64,000 nt of DNA from Centropus unirufus (GCA_013397695.1 VYZI01000422.1:549363-613362), one strand, 5' to 3'. Numbered from the stretch's first letter, positions 49,704 through 63,475 are shown. Translations and numbers: made by a program. The notes: a model not told the origin generated them from the sequence alone.

Positions 49704-51944
49704 TTCTGGGCACACAGTATATATGAAGTATGGTATTTCCATCCAACTAAAATGCTTATTCATTCAGTATAGGTGCACTATCCAAAGCCATGACAAGCTT
49801 TTGTTTACATTCTTCCAATAGCTACTCACATGGCTTGAGAGTAGCTGCTTATATGTGTATACACATTTCTTATTTGTATCAGCTTCTATAACTACTCATA
49901 AGGTTTGCAAATTCTTTATTATACAAACCTCTTCCTACAAGCTCTGTTCCTCATTTCATGCAGGTATAGGACATTTGCAAACCCACAGAAACTTCCAGGT
50001 AAAAGCAACTGACTTGGTTTTAGGCCTCTTTCTTCCTTAGACATTCTGGGTCTCTCTCGTCTGTCCAAAAAACAAACAGCAACACAGGTGTGCAGAGAGA
50101 GTCAGTGGCATCGTACTGTTAGTTTTAAAAGATCCTGAAGATATTAAGTTTCATGGCTTAAGTAGAATATTAGCTAGGATAAACTGTCATCCTTACATGA
50201 TGGAGAAATAGAGTGAAAAGTATGAAATAATCTATTTGGCTTTAAAAATATTTCATTTTTTGAAAACAAAACCCATCAGTCCAATAACAACAAAATATAT
50301 CATGTTAATACATAATTATAAGCCCTGTTATTCAATGCTGATATTTATTCCTTGGCTGCAGCAGATTAAGGCACTGTCTCAAAAACTATTGTGAGGGCAA
50401 TTCCTTTGTACTGTCAGACTAAAGGCCTTTTCACAAAATAATTTTAAGAGGAAAAGAGAAAAGTGATATATTTGAGCACCATCCTGAGGTGGAGCCAGAA
50501 TATCACCCACATATGTACCCATCCATGAGAGAATTACGCTCAGTTCTCACCATATAGATATAGCCTGGTTGCTCAAAAGATAAATAAATAAAGCTTCTAA
50601 ACTATGATGTGGAGTCAGTTGCTTAGATGTGTTAAAAATAGACTCCTGACTTCTTTCCTGTCAAAGGACGTGAGACACATGCATGCAATGAAACACAGTG
50701 TAGATAATACATTTATTTGTTTAGGCAATTATTTGAACAGCCTAAATGAATTATCCTAATACAAGAAGTTTCCTAAAAGGCCTGTTCCCAAGAAATCAGT
50801 GGATAAAAGGACGCCTACTGTTACAGCTCCCTTTAAAGAAATCCTGGCAGGAAAATCAGGTACAAGTAGCTTCCCTGAAGGTAAAAGTGACCCGTGTAAA
50901 GAGAAATTATATTTACCTACTTTCTTACATCTTCTTCATAAAAGAAGGTGTACCATGTGATAGGATATCTGTAAATAACAGGATTAGAGAATAAGAGCTG
51001 ATAACAAAATTAACATATGTGAATGCTGGTTCACCTCCCATATATCTCACCTACCAGATGAATAGTAACTAATGACGAAATTAGGTACACAGTCAATTTC
51101 TATGAGATGATAGGCAAGGCATTTGCTCACTTTTTCTTTACAGTTAGAGGCATTAGAGGATTATGACACAGAGAAGCTGTGAGCTTCAGTCTAGAATGCT
51201 CTATAGAAACATTTTCGTAAGGATTGCTGAAGTCTCAATAATAAAACCATCAGCTGAATACTTTAAAGTTTGACTACAAAATAAAATGCATAGCAGCACT
51301 CTCAATGTATTTATTCAGCATTTATAACAGCTTTGCAGAATTTTGGTTCTGCTGATGAAGCAAATACACAGGACCCTTCTCCTCCTGATAAGAATATAGA
51401 AACACCAAGATACAGTTTTGTAAACAGATTATTTTTACAGAGTTTGTACCTAGAGCTGGTAAACAATATCTCATCCCAAAACTACCAAAGACAAATATAA
51501 AGACTTCTACAGAGGAGAAGAAAACTCAGAAGAGTTTAGACGCTGAAGTGACATCAGCCCTCTCTAAACTTGGGATGGGTGTGATCTAAAAGAGACAGTC
51601 AGATCTCTAATAAGTTATTCTCATGCTCCTTTAGCTAAATATTGGTTCTGAACAAACAACCACAGCATTTGTACTGGAATCTGTATCTCAGTGCAAGAGT
51701 CCCTGTCTTATAGGTACTATACACTATTGTTGACAATGTTAATTGCCACTAGTAGTTCCTGGAAATAAATGATGAAGGAATTTAGGGCCTTCATATTAGT
51801 TTGGAATATATTAGTGCTTTTATTAATTTTTGAAGGTAATATGATGTATTTTAGCATGCTGTATTTTAGCTGAACACGGGCTCTAGGCCTGAAGGTGGTA
51901 CAAGAAGTCTGCAGTTTTCTCAAAGGAATGTGTTGTCCAGATAA
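49704..51944. other. Intergenic, nothing supported
   Basis: AT-rich sequence without a recognised gene or repeat. Confidence 0.45.
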
Positions 51945-52328
51945 AGGAGGGAGCAAGCAGCATGGTTTGAAGGCCATTTAGATAAGGAAGCAAACCCAGA
52001 GAAGTAAACCAGTACAAACTGGCTTTGTGATTGAGAGACTGAGAGACAGCTTTCTGTGAGAAAGACTCCTGTTTTCATTCCAAAAGATGTGAGAAAGACT
52101 CTTGTTTTCATTTCAAAGACCCTCCTTGACCACTACTACAAGGAAGTGTTCCTGTAACTAATTATATTGACTTATAACCCATCTCACGCATATGTATGAT
52201 TAAGTGTAATAAATATGTGCTTTCTTTAGCAGTAGATGGGCAAGCTTGGTGGAGGAACCCCTTGCCCCCAGCACTGAGAATAAACATACCTGCTCTATAA
52301 CTCTTTGTGCGTTCGGAGTTCATTTCCA
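51945..52328 (+). mobile_element. Probable endogenous retrovirus LTR (3' part)
   Basis: A 33-bp unit is tandemly repeated (52055-52087 and 52088-52120, starting TGTGAGAAAGACTC), like U3 enhancer repeats. Two AATAAA signals follow (near 52208 and 52280), then 'CTCTTTGTGCGTTCGGAGTT' and 'CATTTCCA', which resembles a U5 end. The right edge is set at the CA (52327-52328). The left edge is a guess, and I could not find the matching TG start or the target-site duplication. No gag, pol or env remains are present nearby, so a solo LTR is most likely. Confidence 0.5.
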
Positions 52329-52439
52329 CGAGTCATAAGGATGCTTTATTTGTGGGTGTAAAGGTATTCAGAAGATAAACATCTGTGCTTAGCCCTCTTG
52401 TGCAATATAAGTATTTCATTCTCACAAAGTAAAGGCAGT

Positions 52440-52533
52440 CCCTTTCCCTTTCCCTTTCCCTTTCCCTTTCCCTTTCCCTTTCCCTTTCCCTTTCCCTTTC
52501 CCTTTCCCTTTCCCTTTCCCTTTCCCTTTCCCT
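52440..52533. repeat. (CCCTTT)n array, cut by assembly gap
   Basis: 94 bp, about 15.6 perfect copies of CCCTTT with no interruption, ending at the N run. The true length is unknown. The unit is not the vertebrate telomere repeat (CCCTAA). Confidence 0.98.
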
Positions 52534-52813
52534 NNNNNNNNNNNNNNNNNNNNNNNNNNNNNNNNNNNNNNNNNNNNNNNNNNNNNNNNNNNNNNNNNNN
52601 NNNNNNNNNNNNNNNNNNNNNNNNNNNNNNNNNNNNNNNNNNNNNNNNNNNNNNNNNNNNNNNNNNNNNNNNNNNNNNNNNNNNNNNNNNNNNNNNNNNN
52701 NNNNNNNNNNNNNNNNNNNNNNNNNNNNNNNNNNNNNNNNNNNNNNNNNNNNNNNNNNNNNNNNNNNNNNNNNNNNNNNNNNNNNNNNNNNNNNNNNNNN
52801 NNNNNNNNNNNNN
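52534..52813. other. Assembly gap, 280 Ns
   Basis: Run of 280 N. Open frames called across it are artefacts. Confidence 1.
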
Positions 52814-52850
52814 CTTTTGTCTTGTCTTCTCTTGTCTTTTGTCTTGTCTT
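52814..52850. repeat. CTTTTGTCTTGTCTT-type simple repeat at gap edge
   Basis: 'CTTTTGTCTTGTCTTCTC' then 'TTGTCTTTTGTCTTGTCTTC': a second simple repeat with a motif different from the CCCTTT array on the other side of the gap. Confidence 0.85.
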
Positions 52851-54189
52851 CTGAATTCCTGGATTCAAGAAACATTTTGGCGTATGCTTCAGTGCACCTT
52901 GATGTGAGGATGATACCTGAAGAACAGCTGCTCGGGCTAACTTCTGCAGCTGTGCTCTGATTACTGTTTCTTAAAGGAAGAACCCAGCACACGTGCACAC
53001 ACACACATGCATTCCCGCACACCCAGAGATCTCTCATAGCTTCCTGGCACCAACTATTTCTTTCTCAGAGATAACCTAATTGATAAATACCTTAATTAAC
53101 AGAACAGCTGTTGTCAGCCAGTTTCTAGAGCAGTTGCTTCTATTCAGGCCTCAAGCAGGGCTTATGCCCCAGAGAGCTTGTTCAGCTCTGACAGCTGCTC
53201 TACTACAGGGTGTTATCTCTACCTATGACCTTTGTCCTGCCTAGACAACGTATCCCTTGTATCCCTGGACCATCATAGCTATTGCAGACATTTCCTTGGA
53301 AATCATGAATATGCCCTTTGCAGAGCACATGCAACAGATCCAAAGCTTTGGGGATGCATCTGAACTATTCTCTAGATGAATCTCCACTGAGCCTATACTT
53401 TTAGGACATAAGGATTTAAGCTCCAACAGCTCAGCATTATGCCTAGAGGCTGTCAGATGTTTACTGAAAGTGTTAGCTTTGCTGCCCTTGCAGAGCACAG
53501 TCATCCAGCACGTGTGCTGAGGATGTGTCTGGAGCTATCTGATATGTGCCAATCTGGACAAACTCCTCCAAATTCCTGTCTCAAAAAAAAAAGGAGGATC
53601 GGACCTCTTGCCATGAGCTGTATTTTCTGTGTTTTTCTGAGAGAGAAACAAACACAAGCGTCTTTGATTCATCTGTCTAGCCCTAGAGAGCCAAGGAGGT
53701 GACCACTTCATCCAGGTTGGATGGGGTCATACATGTGAAATGTGGCTTCCAAGTCTTGCCTCTCTGAACTACAGTAGCCCTTCTAGAAAACAGAGCTGTC
53801 CTACTGTGTTTACAGCCACTCACAGACAGAGCCAGAAGCAAGACAGGCACTTGTAGACCATGAGAAGCCTGCTTTTCCTGGTCGGCTTTTAGCTAAAAGT
53901 CTGCCTGGGATCCTCTGGAGAAGAGAATCACCATAATGGGTTAGTAAGGTAAGGCACACTGTGGGCTGCCAGCAGGAGGTGAGCTCTGCTGTCCAAAAGG
54001 CACAGAAGTTTTCCGCTCTTCCACTCACAACACTCAAGGCAGAAAAAAACATCCAGAGGCAAGAGGCTAGTCATCCGGTTCCTGAGCAGAGACAAGATGC
54101 TCGCTCACAGGGTGGTGGTAGGCTGAAAGCAGGAGGCAGCCATCTAAGCCACAGGCCATGCAGCAACCTACAATTAGCATTTACACAGC
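52851..54189. other. Intergenic, nothing supported
   Basis: No recognised gene or transposon; a short CA-rich stretch lies near 52986-53010. Confidence 0.45.
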
Positions 54190-54310
54190 TATCAAGTGCT
54201 TTGCAAATGGATTTTATCCCTACTTAACCCCTTTTCAGCTCCATTTCCCCATGGGTACTCAACAAGTCAGTGGCTGAGCTGGAAAGTATTTCTTGCTGGC
54301 TCCAGTCTCT
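54190..54310 (+). repeat. MIR-like SINE relic
   Basis: 'AGTGCTTTGCAAATGGATTT', 'TCCATTTCCCCATGGGTACT' and 'AACAAGTCAGTGGCTGAGCT' follow the order of MIR/L2-type 3' sequence (cccattttacagatg ... caagtcagtggcagagctgg). Old and diverged. Confidence 0.6.
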
Positions 54311-56611
54311 GCCAGGAATACAGGTGCTACTTTTGTAGCTCCCTGTAGATGCTCCTCATGCCTACCAACAACAAAATCCATTTTTCTGACAGTAGATTAA
54401 TTATAGGGGACACCAAGTAAGAGAAAAGGCAAGTGCAAAGTGCCTAGCTTCAAATTTTAAGGCAAAAGTGTAATCCATGTTTGCCTGCATTTTCTTTTCC
54501 CCGCCTTCCATACCATTTTATTCCTACTGTCTCTTCAGCTAAAGAGTGAGAGTTCAACATGATTTTGCTCAGCCACCCTGGGGAATGCATTTCTGCCTGC
54601 AGCATTTGACTAAACCCTGTTAAAAACATTTAAAATCAGCGGGGCTTATTCAAACTCCACCAGGACAGAATTTAGCTCTGCTTCTTTCTTTCCTCTGGTG
54701 GCTCTGATGCCCTTTACAGCAAGTATCTTTATGCAGCAGAATCATTTGGTCTGAAAGGTTCCAAGAGAACTTGGGCGTTTTGGCTCTGTTCCACAAGAGC
54801 CACGTACTGTTCTACCAATTTCAATAAGACTTTCCAAGTGCTACATTTTGAGTGAACTTTGCCTCAAAATACCATTCTTGCAGGAACCACGGGTGGTGAA
54901 TCCAAAGCAGACAGCAATATGATTTGGTCTGCATGACGTTCAAAGGGACAAAGGAAATGAACCTTATGGGCAGAGAGGGAAAGCAGCAACATTTTCTGTG
55001 TGGCAGCTTTACAGCACAGTGCCAGCATCCACAGGATCCACAAAGAGAGATTTATTGTAGGTAAAATTAAACTGCTTGCTTAGCCTGAGAGAAAATCAAA
55101 CAATGAGGAAAAGGGTAAACATTGAGAATGAATTTATATCTGGCGAAACGCTGTGGAAGTTACTATTTAGAATATTTACCTCTAGAATAAAACCCCTCTA
55201 TAGGACAGTTAAAGATGGCTGAAATGAGATGATCTCGCCTAATCTGAGACACCAACACTAGTTATATGAGGGACCCTTCATCATCTCTTTTAGATATCTC
55301 CTTTAGGATTAAGAGAACTGCCCACTTTTCTCCCTTGACAACAGCAGGAGATCTGACAGCAAGTAGCAGTGTAGAGGACTATGGTCAGCTGAATCCGCCT
55401 CAGGCTGTTGACAGGCAATTTTTTAACCAGCCACTATTTTCTCAAACAAAACAAACACTATTTTTCCTTTGTAATTAAAAGGAATCAAACTTCAACCAAG
55501 TGAGCTAATCGATTTTCTTTCCCCTTTTTGCCATGGATGAAGAAATAGGTAGCAGATTTCCAAGTCAGGAAAAAAGAAGAGACGTGAAACCACGCAAGAA
55601 AGGAGAGGAAAGCGGGGAAGACATCTGAACTAGGGTATTTTCCCAGTGTTGATGCTGCAGGTACCACACTGGTTTAGCCACAGCAGATGGAGGAAACATA
55701 GCTCAGGTAAACATACAGCAGGGGGGAAATGGCAGCCAAAATGGAGCTATCCTGGTAAAAGGTGAAACATGGAAATCATAAGCAGGTTTATTAAATGCAT
55801 TGACTTTTGGTAACTAAAATATGTGCTGGAGCTAAATAATCACGTGCCTTTGATGGTCGGTGGTGGAAATACGCAAAAGTAGGTCAGATTAAAAGCTGAG
55901 AGTGTCCAAGATCTGTTGGATATATCCCATTAGCTATAACTTTTACCAGTAGTGAGTCTACCTTTGAATAGAAAATAAGAAGTCCGTCCCAGCTATCCTC
56001 ACTTAGGGAACTCACATCTTGTGATAACAAGCAGCAGCAAAAATGGACAGGATAATTTAGAACTGTGTCTGAGCACCTTGACAGGGTCTGGCAGCTTTAT
56101 TACATGTGATGCTGGAAAACACCCCTGTGGCCCATGGCTTTCAGTGGTATCCATTTTATTACTCAGAAAATTACAGAAAATCAGAGAAAATTCAGAGAAA
56201 CAGGACAGAAAGGGCTAGAGTTGTGCAGGAAAGGAAGAGTAATGAAAGTACAGAAGCAGCATCTGATATACATAGAGTTATGATTCTGAGAGTATCTTCA
56301 GGTGTGCCAAAATCTTTCTTAATATGGGTGTTTACAGAGATGAGATCAAACTACATTTTTACATTAAAGTGTGTGAAAGACAAAGAGGATAATGAAGAAG
56401 ACGGAATTGTTTAAAGAGGGGGTACAGAAAAAGTGTCAAAAAATCCAAGATAATTATGAGGAGAAATTTGTCTGAAGCTGTCATCTACAAGGCTGTTTCT
56501 CAAAACAGAGAGAAGTCCTTCCACTTGAGCTTATTTTACACCAATTAAACACTAGATAATTTTCAAAATAAAAATAAACCCTGTGCTGGGAAAAGTCTTT
56601 TCGCATTTTTA
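54311..56611. other. Intergenic, nothing supported
   Basis: No recognised gene or repeat. The 102-codon frame at 56106-56414 has no known domain. Confidence 0.45.
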
Positions 56612-56904
56612 TGTAGGAATGGAGAAGGGTTCTTTATCATGGAGAGTAGTGATAGGACAAAGAGTAGGTTTTGAGCTGAAAGATTTAGATTAGAAATTAG
56701 GTAGAAATTTTTTACTGTGAGGATGGCGAGTCACTGGAACAGGTTGCCTAAAAAAGTCGTAGATGCCCCGTCCCTGAAAGTGTTCGAGGCCAGGTTAGAA
56801 GAGCTTTTGAGCCACCTGCTCTGGGGCTAGGTCTCTCTGTCCATGGTAGGGGGTTTGGAAACTGTATGATCTTTAGGGTGCCTTCCAACCCAAGATATTC
56901 TATG
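56612..56904 (+). mobile_element. CR1 LINE 3' fragment
   Basis: 'GGAATGGAGAAGGGTTCTTT', 'GAGTCACTGGAACAGGTTGC' and 'CGTCCCTGAAAGTGTTCGAG' mark the CR1 3' region, ending 'CCAAGATATTCTATG'. About 290 bp, plus orientation. Confidence 0.92.
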
Positions 56905-59900
56905 TGGTTTACAGACCACAAAAAGACTGAACAGACTAGAGAAGCTGAAATTATTTCCACCTGCTCAGTCCCCATCCTCTCCACCATGACCTTTCTGTAC
57001 CAGTGAAAGGGACTGATGAGCCGAGGATAGAGAAGGATGGAGAAGCAAAGCCGGGGTGAGAAATGGCAGAAGGTGAAGTGCTGAGAATCCTAGAAAAAAT
57101 TCAGCCTGATGTTTATGTTTGGCAAACTAGTGGAAATTGTGCTGAAGTGGAAGCCTCCTGTGCACGTACCAGTAACAACCCTGTTACTGTGCACTGAGCT
57201 CCTGGTTTTGACACCTCACTTCACCGTGCATTAGGTTTGCTTATCAAACCCAAGCCACAGGTCTCCTCACCCCAAGTTTAACAGCCCTCTGGGATCAAAT
57301 GGGGTCAGCTTGAACTGGGCTGCTTGTCCCTTTTGTGTTAGCTGTCTAACCTAAGGGTATTCTTCATCAGGGCATCTCGTTTTCCATAAACTTTTCTTTT
57401 AAATGATTGAGAAATCACTCAAAGTTGGTCAGAAGATCATTCATGCATGACACCTGCACCAGAAGTCCAAGGAATAGAACGTTCATTCTCTGGTGTCCCT
57501 AAAGAGATAAAGGTACATGGGCATTTTCATAGGTAGGATGGACTTTTTATATTCTAGCCAAAGACAGATTCTACTGCTGACAGTTATGGAAAGTAGGATT
57601 CATCCAACAGGTCTTCAATATTTTGCACTTTTAATCTGATCTAATTTTGCGTGTTTCCTCCACTGATCATCAAAAGCACCTAAACTATTAGCTCCAGTAT
57701 ACATTTCAGATACCAAAGCTCAATACAATCTTAAAATTTCAATGCCCAAAATTTCACAACTAATCAGGCTGCATAAATAGTATTAACAGCTAACTTCTAG
57801 TAATGGCCATAGCCTGCGTCCTGCTTTCCAGACCACCTTTTCTCCTTCTGGAAACCCAAAGGTGCCTCTCCCTCATCAGCTCTTCCCCCACAGCAGTGAC
57901 TCTCAGTGAATTACCAAAACCAGCGTTTACTTCTAAACAGCCACTTAATGCAAACTAGGCTCAAGTTGCACTGCTTGGCTGCTGAGATATTGGATTACAA
58001 GTTGAATTGTGGGAATAAGTTAGTTGTGACAATTTACTTGGAGGATTAGATCCCCCGGGTCCGAATACAGAAGTTGTGCCTCGGGAAGCTGATAGCCTGG
58101 GGAGGTGAGGAAGAACTTCTAAATCGTTTATGGCTGCTTTCTCCTTTTGTAGCAGAAACTCGGTCAGATTTCTTCAGCCTCCTACTGTTATTTTAATGTT
58201 CATAAACACTTTCTAGCAATAACTTTATTATTTTTTCTCCCTGAAACTGCATGGGGAAGTACAATCTATTTCTTCTTATCTCATTTGGAGACTGTTTTGC
58301 TGATTTTTCTGGAGTATATGGAGCATCAGTGGAACCTTTATGGATTTGGCTGGGTTGGCAGGCAGGGCATGGAGGAGGATTTTCAGGACATGTATGTTTT
58401 TGCAATTCTTTCTTCTGACATTTTCTTTGTATGGAGCTTGATGCAAACCTCAGTTCGTTCCTGGGTGCACACATTGAATCAGAAAGATGAGGACATACAA
58501 GAAGAAATTCTCAAGGAATTATAACACATGCACATTACCAGGACAATTGAAAATAAACATTCTCCAAGGTATAGTATTGGGAAGACTGTTAGAGTGAATG
58601 GAGCTCCAAGGAGCAGCTAAGATGTTCTCCAAGGAGCAATCAGAAAAAACAGTTCAGTATGGAAATTATTCACAAGGTGTCTCTGACAACGACAGCCATT
58701 GCAAAAGAAAGGGATCAAATGCATGTTATAACTGAAGTAAATTCTCCAGTGGGATCTCAGAAGTTTCTCAGCGTTGGGGGATCTTCCCCAAGGAGAAACT
58801 TAGCATAAACAGCCATTGTAGAGGAGCTAAAGACGCTGCCCAAAACAGCAAGAATAAATTCACCTGAGATCTGCTGCATCAATATTTCAAATGGAAAAAA
58901 ACTTTAACAGAAGAGCTGTCTCAGCCATAAGGGAGGAATATGCATCTCCCCGGGCCAGGCAGTGGAGGAGGCTGCAGCTGTATGGTAAAATTGAAACGAA
59001 TCCACATAGAAGAAATACCAATGGATGACTATGAGAGATGCAAAGCCATCCAAAACCCATCCTTGCTAAATCACAGGTTCCACACTGGACAAACATCTCT
59101 GTAGTGTGGTGAGAGGGAAGAAGGCTTTTCTGCCAACGCCTATTTTGTTGGAAGCAGAGGACCTACGTGGCAGAGGGACTGATGAAATTGACCACGTAGG
59201 AAGAGCTTTCATCCCATACCCTGGGGGATCCCTTGCAAAAGAGAGGCCAGGTGGAACTTGGAGATGATCTCTGCTTGTCTCCTACACCAGGCACGAGGTC
59301 TTTGGATTTACTTTTAGGCATGTAGGAGGCTTTGTACACTTTTAAGTTGCAGGAAGAGGAACCAGAGAGATGAGAGAAGGATGAGAAGCAAGATGAGCAA
59401 TGAAAGGAGCAGATAAGGGAGGGAGGTGGTGTAAATCTGTATTTTGGTTCATCCTGGGTAATTGAATTAAGAGCCCAAGAGAAAATGGCCAGCTGTCAGT
59501 GTCCTGGTGGTACTTCGGAGTGATCATCCAGTCCAAGCAGTGGTAGGATCAGAATGGGATATTATAACTGAGTGAAGGAGTACAGGAGGAAGGCTGTTTT
59601 ACAGAGATGGAGGAACACTGCCTTAATAATTCAAGGAGTATAAAAGGCCACATTTCCATTTGGCTTCAACTCTTTTTCTGTCCTACTTGGGAATTTTCGA
59701 GAATTGTTCCTTTGGAAACTGCATGTCTTGAATGCAGTGTATTTTCTTTTTCTCAGAACATGTTAAAATACTCTGTCCTGCACTAATGTAAAAGATTATT
59801 ATCACCGAAACCTTTATGAAGCCTAGTCTCTGTTCCCATTGTAAAGAATTAAATTCAATTAAAGAAATGAAATTAATCAACAAGTAATTAGATGTGTAGT

Positions 59901-62489
59901 CCACCCCTTGATAGGCAATTTATATTGACATTCAAGGCACCACAACTGTCTCCATCAACCAATTATTAAAACCTGATAATCCTTTTCCACATTGGAGTGG
60001 TCCACAAAAGGAGAGTCACTCACAGAAGAAATGTGCATAGCTCTGCTAAGCACTTGCCCCAGCACACTTCAAACTGAGCAATGAGTGTTGTCCCAAGAGT
60101 GCAGCAAGCCTGATGACAGCTGGTGCCTCTATTTTGGAAACAACAAGAAACCAGAGATGGATGACAGATAGGCAGGAGCCAGAAAGTCTTCGTGAGCCTC
60201 AAGCCCAGTTCCAGAGCCTCAGCCAGCAGTATCTGCCACAACTATGGCCAGGTCACAAAGGAAGATCATTCTGGAAACACCACTGCATGAGTCACAGACA
60301 CACATTAACTCATGGAAAGCATTGGGCTGTTGACATTGAAAGACAAAGGGAGGAGGAAGATGGTTACAGTAAATGAAAAGGGATTTATCAATGTGTTTCA
60401 TTTCAGTTTGCAAATTCTTCCCACGTGTAGTTCAAGTCTGTTCATGTTTGTGTGTTCGTGTGTACATATGTAATCTCTGTCCAAGGTGAACTATATACTC
60501 AGAAATGTATAATCATGCATTTCATGGGTAGGTTTATTTCTGCAGAAAGACAGTTCTCTGCCTCCTCAAAAGAAAAGAGCATCCATATGCTTCAAAAGCC
60601 ATGGTATCTGAGTTTTGATTGAAAAATACAGTGTTTTATCTTCTTTCTGCATGGAAGTCTTCCACTCACACTCCCAAATAGTGCAGGTGGCATACACCTG
60701 GTCTTCAGCGGTAAACAGTCATGTCTTGTGTCTAAAGAAAGCCATATCTTGTTCCTAACAGGACATTCTCTCTGTTTTACAGTCACAAATACAGTCATTA
60801 TAGAAGACAAAACAACAAAAAAAAATCCCAACCAAACACCCACAAACAAAAAAAGGGTATTAAATTCAATGACAGTGCATTTCCCACTGAAGACTCCAAA
60901 TGATGATTGCCAATGAACAAGGAAGGAGCCACCATATGGATAGAGCTGGCTACCTGTCAGCCTGTCAGCAGCCTGGAGGAAGAAGCATTTTGTTTCAAGT
61001 TCCTAAGAATTTATACCTACTCATGCAGGCAGGTGCCAAAGTTACACACTGCAACAGACTGAGGTATTTCTGGTTTTGATTTTGGCCTTACTTGTTGGCT
61101 GAAGGATTTTTTTGTGGCATCATCTTAAACATTTTAGTGGAAAGAATCAGGACTGCCCTTCAGAAAGGCAGCGTCCTGCAGACTGCAGGGAGACAGCTCC
61201 TCTATGAAGGTAAGCATCCTCCCCCTGCTCTTCCAAAGCCATTTAGAAATTGTTTTCACCCACTCCAGGCAAAGACCTAAAACTGATACCTCCTGAAAAT
61301 GGAAGAAATATCCTTTAAGAATTTAAACTTATACTATAGGATGCTTACTAGATTTCATGGATTAAAAAAATCTTATATTATGAAACACAAGCTCTGCTTC
61401 TGCCCTCATTGACCCTTGATGGTTCATGCCATCCCCTTATTCATGCCACATCAATCTAATGTCCATAAAAATCTTCAAGGTTGATAAATATACTTCAATT
61501 TTACTTTCTGGACAATTTTTCCAACTTTATGGTCACTGGGCAAGTGTAATTAGGATTGTACATTTCTGCTTCCATTCAGAACTCTAAAAATGTAACTTTT
61601 TCAGTCTAGGTTTTATCTGGTTTTGGGTTTAAGAGGTTATAAAACAAAAATTACTTTCTACATAAAAGGGTACTTCAATATACACTTATGCCCGGACTTG
61701 CAAATTTTGTCCGCACACAAGCAGCATTTGTCCCTGAAAGTTTTAAATGAATATTTGACCTTCATACCAGTGCCAGCTTGAAGTAAGCCTCTAGGCGATT
61801 TTTGGAACAACAGTATCACTTGCAGTCTCACTGACAGCTAATCTAACCTCCACATGCCACAGTCAAGTAAAGCAAGCATTTGGGACAACTTTAAATACAC
61901 CATCGACAATGCTTCAAAATATTTCCTTTCTCCAAAGAATCATTTAATTGCAAAATCCTGCAATAATGATGACATTACAGAATGAAATAAGTCTGGGGAT
62001 GTTTAGGAGTGTCATACATTTTCAAATGCTTCTAGGATACAGAAGCATTGAACAAAAGTACCCAGACTCTAAGCCATAAATATTTTTCCATCCTTATTTC
62101 CTCAGGGAGGAATGTTTTTTTCTCAGCCAAGACACACATGTTTCTTGCACATCTCTATTACTGTGCCTGGGGTTGTCGACAGTCAAGACGGACAGATGAC
62201 AGACTACAACATGATTTTGTGGGTGTAAGTTGTCTTCACAGTTCAGACCTATCAAATACCTACTCTTTACAGAGAGGCATGTTACAGGGTAAGGTGTTCA
62301 CTATTTTGCACCTACCATTTCTTCCCATACTTCTTAGTGAGTGAGGTCATGGTCCTTCACCATTTCCTCTATACCTGCAGTAGGTGGGTGCTGCTAAGAC
62401 TCACTATCACAACTTAAAGTAGGCAACAAGTGCCTCTCTCAGGAAAGTATCTAAGGCCCTCCCTGGTGACACCCTGAGAAGAAGGGCTG
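56905..62489. other. Intergenic, nothing supported
   Basis: No recognised gene or transposon over 5.6 kb. 58540-58890 contains loosely repeated phrases ('CTCCAAGGAGCA', 'ACAGCCATTG') that may be a very degenerate tandem repeat. A 79-codon plus frame at 58285-58524 matches nothing I know. Confidence 0.45.
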
Positions 62490-63150
62490 GGAAAGGGGCT
62501 TGGAGGAGAAGGACCTGGGGGTGTCAGTTGACAGTTGACGGAACATGAGCCAGCAGTGTGCCCAGGTTGCCAAGACCAAGGGCATCTTGGCTTGGATGAC
62601 GAGCAGCACGGCCAGCAGGAGCAGGGAAGGAATCATGGCCCTATACTTGACAGTAGGGAGGCCAGAGCTGGAATTCTGGGGTCAGGTCTGGACCCCTCAC
62701 TCCAAGAAGGACCCGGAGCACTTCCAGAGAAGGGAACGGAGCTGGGAAGGGGCTGGAGAAGGGCTGTGAGGAGCAGCTGAGGGCCCTGGGGTTGTGGAGT
62801 CTGGAGAAGAGGAGGCTGAGGGGAGAGCTCATCCCTGCCTCCAGCTGCCTGGAAGGAGGGGGTGGGGAGGTGGGGCTTGGTCTCTTGGCCCAAGTCACCG
62901 CAATGGGATGAGGAGGAATGGCCTCATGGTGCCCCAGGGCAGGGTCAAGTTGGAGATGAGGGACATTTCCTTCAGGAAAGGGTTGTGAGGCCCTGGCAGA
63001 GGCTGCCCAGGAAGGGGGTGGAGTACCCACCCCTGGGGGTTTTCAAAGCTGGGGAGAGGAGGTGCTCAGGGATATGGTTTAGTAGTGGACAGGGATGGTT
63101 AGACTCGATCTCAAAGGTCTTTTCTAACCCAGGAATCACCTGATTCTATG
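62490..63150 (+). mobile_element. CR1 LINE, about 660 bp, plus orientation
   Basis: 'ACATGAGCCAGCAGTGTGCC', 'AAGGGCATCTTGGCTTGGAT', 'GAGAAGAGGAGGCTGAGGGG' and 'GACTCGATCTCAAAGGTCTT' follow the CR1 pol tail and 3' UTR in order, ending 'ACCTGATTCTATGG'. This is the longest plus-oriented CR1 here. It lies about 450 bp beyond the stop codon of the CCDC166-like gene and in antisense to it. Confidence 0.93.
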
Positions 63151-63469
63151 GAAATTAACATTGCTGAAAGTAAGACCTGGCCTACACTGGTTCGTAGTAT
63201 GGCAGCAGGGAGAGGTAACGTAGAGGTGGCCTCACTATACCTAAGACTATCGTTTTGCCACGGAAAATGACTAATAAATGGAACATAAAAATCAAATCTC
63301 AGAGAGGAAATGCCCTTGTTTATTTGGGGAACTGAAGGCAATGGAGTTTCAAATGTCTTAATATGGATGTAACGGAAATTACAGCTGAGGTTACCTTGAG
63401 GATCTGCTGTCTGGACGGCATGCTGAGCATGCGCTATGTAAATCAATCCCTCTATCCACCCACAGGACA

Positions 63470-63475
63470 TTTATT
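63470..63475 (-). terminator. Poly(A) signal AATAAA of the CCDC166-like gene
   Basis: AATAAA on the minus strand, about 130 bp past the stop codon at 63607-63605, in 'GAGTAAATAAATGTCC'. The position fits a short 3' UTR; cleavage would fall near 63450. Confidence 0.5.

Noticed and set aside
52333..53037. 234-codon frame with RERERE repeats, and GKGKGK and PFPFPF frames
   Set aside because: They are translations of (CCCTTT)n joined across Ns, so not a protein.
62641..63030. 129-codon minus frame and several plus frames of 64-93 codons
   Set aside because: They lie within the CR1 copy at 62490-63150.
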